Virus record (IMG/VR): IMGVR_UViG_3300030104_002421
Coordinates: 62,001-126,000 of that record
Direction: 5' to 3' (one strand)
DNA length: 64,000 nt
Origin: a virus
Part shown: piece after piece, positions 59,964 to 64,000 of the stretch
Layout of the letters: each line of letters begins with the position of its first letter
How positions within the stretch are numbered: the stretch's first letter is position 1
Program-made: the position numbers and the translations under genes
The notes under the pieces: generated by a model
The model's database searches: none
The model's input: only the letters and a program-made list of their open reading frames with translations
What the model was told of the DNA's origin: nothing

Positions 59964-60183
59964 AATAATAGCAAAAAGAACTAATTACTCTTTTTGAATA
60001 GTGCAAGGAAGAGGGTTTCACCAGAGGCTCGAACTTGACTTCTCAGGGGTGGTACCCAGGTCAGTTGTGGAAAACACAAAGGGCAATATCTCAAATACCA
60101 AGAGGGAGAAGGTTAAACTGATTTTAGGACTGGAATCCGGTTCAGTTTTTGTGGGTAATTCCATAGTCCCACCTATTTTCTAT
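59964..60183 (+). promoter_or_regulatory. Structured RNA leader with H-type pseudoknot before gp32
   Basis: The gap of 317 bases before gp32 holds no credible gene. Stems: CAAAAAGA/TCTTTTTG (59972-59979 with 59989-59996), AAC-TGAC/GTCAGTT (60032-60039 with 60060-60066) around GGGT/ACCC, and TTGTG/CACAA. An H-type pseudoknot pairs AAACTGA (60115-60121) with TCAGTTT (60142-60148) and GGACTGGAAT (60127-60136) with ATTCC-at-AGTCC (60158-60169). GTGGG/CCCAC (60151-60155 with 60168-60172) competes. An A-rich unstructured stretch leads to the start codon. This is the plan of the T4 gene 32 operator, to which gp32 binds to stop its own translation. Confidence 0.6.
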
Positions 60184-60191
60184 TATAAATA
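60184..60191 (+). promoter_or_regulatory. T4-type late promoter TATAAATA inside the gp32 leader
   Basis: An exact late box lies downstream of the pseudoknot, so late transcripts would lack it. Confidence 0.65.
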
Positions 60192-60256
60192 GATGTGTAC
60201 GATTATATAGTACAAGAAAGAAGAATACAAATACAACGAATACAAGGAGATAAAAT

Positions 60257-61168
60257 ATGTCATTCGCAAATCTAAAACGAAGTCGAGGTAATTTCGACAA
60301 ACTAACTAAAGAGTTAGAAAAAGTACAAACCCCCACAAACAATCAAAATTCTTCCTCAGATGATAGGTTCTGGAAACCAGAACTAGATAAATCAGGTAAT
60401 GGTTATGCTGTTATCAGATTTCTACCTGCTGTAGAAGGAGAAGAACTGCCTTGGGCAAGAGTATGGTCACATGCTTTTCAAGGACCAGGTGGTTGGTACA
60501 TTGAAAATTCTTTAACTACACTAGGTCAAAAAGATCCAGTTAGTGAAGAAAATACTAAATTATGGAATACAGGCTCAGACGCCGACAAAGAAATTGCTCG
60601 TAAGAGAAAAAGAAAGTTATCTTACTTTACAAATATTCTTGTAGTGAATGACCCTAAGCATCCTGAAAATGAAGGTAAGGTGTTTCTATACAAATTTGGT
60701 AAGAAAATTTTTGATAAACTTACTGAAGCAATGAAACCTGAATTTGAAGATGAAAAGGCAATCAACCCATTTGACTTTTGGGAAGGTGCTAACTTCAAAT
60801 TAAAAATTAGAAAAGTTGATGGTTACTGGAACTATGACAAATCTGAATTTGAAACTACATCTAAATTGAAAGAGGCAGATGAAGAAATAGAAGCGATTTG
60901 GAAAATGCAGAAACCATTAGTAGAATTTTCAGCACCAAGTAATTTCAAATCTTATGATGATTTAAAAGCGAAATTTGAAAAAACTGTATATGGTACTGGA
61001 AAATCTGAAACAGCAGACCAAATTGATATCCCACCTGTAAGTGCTGCTGTTGAAGAGGTAAGTGAACAAGTAAAAGAAACTGTAGCGTCAGCGCCAATTG
61101 ATACTCCCCCTAGTAATGATGACGAAGACGATACTATGAATTACTTTAGCAAATTAGTTAACGATTAA
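60257..61168 (+). CDS. 32: Single-stranded DNA-binding protein gp32
   Basis: A 303-residue SSB of the T4 gp32 type. The basic N-terminus (SFANLKRSRGNFDKL) drives cooperativity. The core has KSGNGYAVIRFLPA, WARVWSHAFQG, KLSYFTNILVV and NPFDFWEGANFKLKI. The acidic tail ends DDEDDTMNYFSKLVND. No cysteines occur in the zinc-ribbon position of T4 gp32, so the zinc site is absent. AAGGAG precedes the ATG. Confidence 0.93.
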   Translation: MSFANLKRSRGNFDKLTKELEKVQTPTNNQNSSSDDRFWKPELDKSGNGYAVIRFLPAVEGEELPWARVWSHAFQGPGGWYIENSLTTLGQKDPVSEENTKLWNTGSDADKEIARKRKRKLSYFTNILVVNDPKHPENEGKVFLYKFGKKIFDKLTEAMKPEFEDEKAINPFDFWEGANFKLKIRKVDGYWNYDKSEFETTSKLKEADEEIEAIWKMQKPLVEFSAPSNFKSYDDLKAKFEKTVYGTGKSETADQIDIPPVSAAVEEVSEQVKETVASAPIDTPPSNDDEDDTMNYFSKLVND

Positions 61169-61200
61169 ACTAATCTCTCCTGCTATAAACACTTACATTA

Positions 61201-61224
61201 AGGGGGACTTTGTCCCCCTTTTTT
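61201..61224 (+). terminator. Strong rho-independent terminator after gp32
   Basis: The stem AGGGGGAC/GTCCCCCT (8 bp, 61201-61208 with 61212-61219) has a TTT loop and a run of T. It ends the gp32 transcript. Confidence 0.9.
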
Positions 61225-61237
61225 AATATATATTGAT

Positions 61238-61855
61238 ATGATAAAAGACTATATAGCACACGATTTATTTCCAACACCTGTATATCAGAATAATATTCCT
61301 GTAACTACACTTGACGAAATAAGACAGGAAGAATATAGAGAAATACTACCTGATAGAAATGGTTACTATACAAAGAATACTAGAATATTAGATAAGTACA
61401 CAGACTTAAAAAAAGTTATACAAGAACACATTGATTGCTTTGTCTTTGAACATTTACTCATAAAAAGAATATATGAGTTTCCTATATTGAACAGTTGGGT
61501 CAATAGACATATACGAAGTGATTTCTCACATAAACATTTTCATTGTCATTCATTAATAAGTGGCATATACTACCTCAAGGCACCACAAGATGGTGGCATG
61601 CCAATGTTTTGGAAACCTGATGGTTTCTCAAATCTACTAGGTACAATGTTTAACTTTGAGTTAAGTGGTGATAATGGTATCAATAAATTAGTATATAAAG
61701 TTAATGTAAAAGATGGTGATTTATTACTGTTTCCATCACATTTATATCATTCAGTAGAAGAAAGTAAAACAGACGAGGAACGATACTCTTTGGCATTTAA
61801 TGTATGGGTCAAGGGTGAGTTTGAGGCCAGCGATATAAGCGAATTATCATTATAA
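61238..61855 (+). CDS. 2OG-Fe(II) oxygenase-like protein
   Basis: A 205-residue protein. FSHKHFHCHSLISGIYYL (metal histidines), LLLFPSHLYHSVEES (distal histidine) and EERYSLAFNVW (arginine). A late-type box lies at its stop. It is the last of at least seven oxygenases. No Shine-Dalgarno is obvious. Confidence 0.78.
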   Translation: MIKDYIAHDLFPTPVYQNNIPVTTLDEIRQEEYREILPDRNGYYTKNTRILDKYTDLKKVIQEHIDCFVFEHLLIKRIYEFPILNSWVNRHIRSDFSHKHFHCHSLISGIYYLKAPQDGGMPMFWKPDGFSNLLGTMFNFELSGDNGINKLVYKVNVKDGDLLLFPSHLYHSVEESKTDEERYSLAFNVWVKGEFEASDISELSL

Positions 61856-61858
61856 ATA
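61851..61858 (+). promoter_or_regulatory. T4-type late promoter TATAAATA, near-leaderless
   Basis: An exact late box; the predicted start (~61864) leaves about 5 bases before the ATG at 61869. Confidence 0.65.
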
Positions 61859-61868
61859 GTCCATTACT

Positions 61869-62150
61869 ATGGATTTATTTTTTACAATTTTAGTTGATTT
61901 TGGATTGCCAGTTGCAGCTGCAATGGTAATGGGGGTATTCATATACATTATTTTAAAGTATATACTATCCGGTGTTGTAGGTCAAGTACAAACAATCACT
62001 ATGTTAATCTCCGCTTTAGACAACAGAATTAAAACTATGAACCACGATATGGTAAAACTTGATATATTAATAAGTAGCGCTTTGAACTTACGACCTGACC
62101 TTGATAGAATATCCAGAGCAGATGGTAAAGAAGACGCCAGAAAAGACTAA
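61869..62150 (+). CDS. Small membrane protein, tandem copy 1
   Basis: A 93-residue protein with an N-terminal membrane segment (LPVAAAMVMGVFIYIILKY) and a coiled coil (ITMLISALDNRIKTMNHDMVKLDIL). It is paralogous to the next gene. The size and layout resemble holin-like BhlA/UviB proteins, but I cannot confirm that. Confidence 0.6.
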   Translation: MDLFFTILVDFGLPVAAAMVMGVFIYIILKYILSGVVGQVQTITMLISALDNRIKTMNHDMVKLDILISSALNLRPDLDRISRADGKEDARKD

Positions 62151-62443
62151 TGGATATTGTAGAGATATTAAACCAGTATGGTTTTGCCACAGTAGCAGCA
62201 ATTGCTATGGGGTATTTCATCTATTTTATTTACAATTATATCACCGGTAATATCATAGAAAAATTAGACAAAGCACAAATCACTACCATAGCATTAATTG
62301 ATAGAATTAGAATGCTAGATAATGACTTAATAAGATTACGGTCAAAACTGAATACCGTACTAGAAATGAGGGAAAATGAACAAAGAGACGGCACAAAAAA
62401 GTCTGGAAATGCAGAAAAACTACTTGAAGGTGATGAAAAGTAA
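62150..62443 (+). CDS. Small membrane protein, tandem copy 2
   Basis: A 97-residue protein. YGFATVAAIAMGYFIYFIYNYI is the membrane segment, followed by ITTIALIDRIRMLDNDLIRL, in line with the preceding copy. It starts on the previous stop. A holin-like role near csgF/csgG is possible. Confidence 0.6.
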   Translation: MDIVEILNQYGFATVAAIAMGYFIYFIYNYITGNIIEKLDKAQITTIALIDRIRMLDNDLIRLRSKLNTVLEMRENEQRDGTKKSGNAEKLLEGDEK

Positions 62444-62516
62444 CGGTATAATAGTTGGCGCAGTAATACTATTAACTTTTACTACCGTTGCAATATTAGA
62501 CTACCTCCTATTATAA
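62433..62516 (+). CDS. 27-residue membrane peptide
   Basis: Overlaps the end of the previous gene by 11 bases, with GAAGG before the ATG. It is one hydrophobic helix (IIVGAVILLTFTTVAIL). Its end overlaps a late promoter box. Confidence 0.5.
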   Translation: MKSNGIIVGAVILLTFTTVAILDYLLL

Positions 62517-62519
62517 ATA
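62512..62519 (+). promoter_or_regulatory. T4-type late promoter TATAAATA for csgF, leaderless
   Basis: An exact late box; the predicted start falls on the ATG of csgF at 62525, with no Shine-Dalgarno between. Confidence 0.65.
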
Positions 62520-62524
62520 TAAGC

Positions 62525-63001
62525 ATGAACAAGGCACTTTTAAAAGTGCTAGGGGGCAGTCTTATATTATGTACTTTGAGTTTACCTAGTACATCAAGCG
62601 AATTAGTATATCAATTTGGCAATCCCGCATTTAGTGGTGTTGGTTACTCAAGCCATGTGTTGTCAATTGAACAATTAAATTATAATAGAGAAAAGCAGGT
62701 TACAGATGACGCTAAGTCAGCGGCAGCTGCTCAGGCACGATTAGAAAACAATACTACAATTAACAAGTTTATTAAGAATGTAGAAAGTCGTATCTATGCT
62801 AATTTGTCCAAACAGTTAGTTGATAACATGTTTGGTACTGAATGTTCTGGTACTTGTCCTACAAGTGGCACAGCAACAGTAGAAGGTTCACAAATTGCTT
62901 GGATAAAAGATACCTCTACAGAAATTATTACATTAACAATTACTGACCCTAATGGCAATGTTACTACAATGTCCGTGCCACTAGGTGACTTTAAATTTTA
63001 G
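62525..63001 (+). CDS. csgF: Curli assembly protein CsgF
   Basis: A 158-residue exported protein. A signal peptide (LLKVLGGSLILCTLSLPSTSS) is followed by ELVYQFGNPAFSG, the CsgF start that plugs the CsgG pore (compare TFQFRNPNFGG in E. coli), then a helix (INKFIKNVESRIYANLSKQLV) and beta strands (ITLTITDPNGNVTTMSV). It controls the curli channel. The gene is next to csgG, as in bacterial curli operons. Confidence 0.88.
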   Translation: MNKALLKVLGGSLILCTLSLPSTSSELVYQFGNPAFSGVGYSSHVLSIEQLNYNREKQVTDDAKSAAAAQARLENNTTINKFIKNVESRIYANLSKQLVDNMFGTECSGTCPTSGTATVEGSQIAWIKDTSTEIITLTITDPNGNVTTMSVPLGDFKF

Positions 63002-63007
63002 AAGATT

Positions 63008-63826
63008 ATGGGTATATACGAAGTTATAAAAGTGTTAGGTTTGATGTGTCTATTGACAGGTTGTGCCTCTAATAGTCAAAACATAAAAAAAGGTGCAGAA
63101 CCTTTTATTGAAGGTTCAACAACAATAGAACTATTAAGAGAGATACCTGATTTAGATAATCAACCTGTAATTACAATTGCTGTTTATGAATTTACTGACC
63201 AAACAGGACAAAGAAAACCTAACCCTAACTTTTCTCAATTGTCAACGGCAGTTACACAAGGTCCTGATGTTTGGGTGATATCTGCTTTAAAAGCAGTTAG
63301 TGAAGGTGATTGGTTTAAAGTAGTAGAAAGAAAAGGTTTAAACAACCTAATTAAAGAGAGACAATTAATTAGGTCAACAAGAGAATTATATGATGGAGAG
63401 AGTGAGGCAAAAAATCAATTGAAACCTATGTTATTTGCAGGTCTCATAATAGAGGGTGGCATAGTAGGTTATGATAGCAATGTTGTAAGTGGTGGTGTTG
63501 GTGCAAGATATTTTGGTATAGGCATGAGTGAAATGTACCGTACAGACCAAGTAACAGTTTCATTAAGAGTTGTTGCTGTTCAGACTGGAGAAATATTACT
63601 TACAGTCCATGCAACAAAGACAATCGCAAGTTATAATAAGGGCGGTGATGTATTTAGATTTTTAGATATGAGTACAAAGGCGTTAGAATTAGAAACTGGT
63701 GCAGCTACAAACGAACCAGTTAGTTATGCGATAAGAACAGCGATAGAGTATGCAGTATTACAGATGGTTTATGAAGGCGTTAACAAAGACCTTTGGAAAA
63801 TGAAAGGCGTAGAAGGAGTAAGATGA
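63008..63826 (+). CDS. csgG: Curli secretion channel CsgG
   Basis: A 272-residue lipoprotein. The signal ends LLTGC (Cys19). ITIAVYEFTDQTGQRKPN, KAVSEGDWFKVVERKGLNNLIKERQLIR, AGLIIEGGIVGYDSNVVSGG and VSLRVVAVQTGEIL are CsgG signatures, including the pore strand region. Nonamers form the outer-membrane curlin channel. Following CsgF by six bases, it makes a phage-borne curli export unit. Confidence 0.92.
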   Translation: MGIYEVIKVLGLMCLLTGCASNSQNIKKGAEPFIEGSTTIELLREIPDLDNQPVITIAVYEFTDQTGQRKPNPNFSQLSTAVTQGPDVWVISALKAVSEGDWFKVVERKGLNNLIKERQLIRSTRELYDGESEAKNQLKPMLFAGLIIEGGIVGYDSNVVSGGVGARYFGIGMSEMYRTDQVTVSLRVVAVQTGEILLTVHATKTIASYNKGGDVFRFLDMSTKALELETGAATNEPVSYAIRTAIEYAVLQMVYEGVNKDLWKMKGVEGVR

Positions 63827-64000
63827 GAAATGTAACAAAAATAGTTATGTTTTTGATGATGTTTACATTGCCAGTAATGGCGAATGATATTTATGTAACA
63901 CAATCCGGTGCTACATTAACTTTAGATGTATTACAAGACGGACAAAACAACACAATAGGTAACAGTACCACAGCTTCAACAGTAACAGGTGCTACATCTA
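63823..64000 (+). CDS. Curlin-like exported protein, start only (cut by window edge)
   Basis: The ATG overlaps the csgG stop. A signal peptide (IVMFLMMFTLPVMA) is followed by NDIYVTQSGATLTLDVLQDG and QNNTIGNST. The Q-x-G-x-x-N style resembles the curlin repeat, and the gene stands where a curlin subunit would. Only 59 codons are visible, so repeat number and full identity are open. Confidence 0.65.
   Translation, partial: MRNVTKIVMFLMMFTLPVMANDIYVTQSGATLTLDVLQDGQNNTIGNSTTASTVTGATS

Noticed and set aside
60001-60192. 63-codon GTG-start ORF in the gp32 leader
   Set aside because: The region is better explained as structured RNA with interlocking stems; no ribosome site precedes the GTG.
1-64000. 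CRISPR arrays, insertion sequences, introns or inteins
   Set aside because: No regularly spaced repeats, transposase genes or interrupted gp43, nrdA, nrdB or uvsX reading frames were seen.

Overview
The window is a continuous 64 kb piece of a T4-like marine myophage genome. It is AT-rich, and every gene I can support lies on the + strand with one- to four-base stop/start overlaps. The replication core is laid out as in marine T4-like phages (gp45, gp44, gp62, regA, gp43, uvsX, gp41). Together with ribosomal protein bS21, Hsp20, a two-piece tmRNA, curli export genes and many 2OG-Fe(II) oxygenases, this points to the pelagic myophages that infect streamlined marine bacteria such as SAR11 or OM43. 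The host assignment is inferred from memory of those phages; nothing in the window proves it.

Layout. 1-4.4 kb: a VWA (CobT-like) gene end, a CobS-like AAA+ ATPase, a tRNA-Gly-like gene, bS21, an HTH protein, a stretch of tandem hairpins, Hsp20, a membrane protein, an oxygenase and a DUF3310 protein. 4.4-13.8 kb: the replication module, with a DruA-like gene between gp43 and uvsX. 13.9-30.8 kb: late genes, including a ligase-like protein, a P-loop kinase, a nucleotidyltransferase/DUF5824 fusion, virion-type proteins, a lipase and a nested i-/o-spanin pair. 30.8-37.2 kb: primase gp61, nrdA, nrdB, oxygenases, a zinc ribbon and a nuclease. 37.2-44.7 kb: a sugar and small-molecule island (glycosyltransferases, a GT2-ParB fusion, radical SAM, methyltransferase, NAD synthetase, nucleotide-sugar dehydrogenase, oxygenase). 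44.7-53.4 kb: small early-type genes, a tRNA-Thr lying inside an ORF, lipoproteins, glutaredoxin, RNase H and a Bax-like lipoprotein. 53.4-57.4 kb: PhoH, endolysin, a RecB-like nuclease, two-piece tmRNA, gp33 and gp59. 57.4-61.9 kb: oxygenases, two DUF115-like paralogues, and gp32 behind a leader that can form an H-type pseudoknot. 61.9-64 kb: small membrane proteins, CsgF, CsgG and the start of a curlin-like gene cut by the window edge.

Regulation can be read directly. One promoter family has GCTTGAC(A/T) boxes, a 16-17 bp spacer and an extended -10 (TGATATAAT or TGATAGGAT). A second family is the T4 late box TATAAATA, in agreement with the gp33 gene. Three of the strong early-type promoters carry a repeated upstream module. 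Several promoters put the predicted transcript start on or within a few bases of an ATG, so leaderless mRNAs look common.

The most unusual features are: a cloverleaf-perfect tRNA-Gly-like RNA that lacks both the D-loop GG and the TTC T-loop but shares its T-loop with the tmRNA acceptor piece; a tRNA-Thr read through in frame by a protein ORF; the csgF-csgG-curlin-like cassette; the gp32 leader pseudoknot; a GT2-ParB fusion; and a patch of foreign codon usage inside nrdA.
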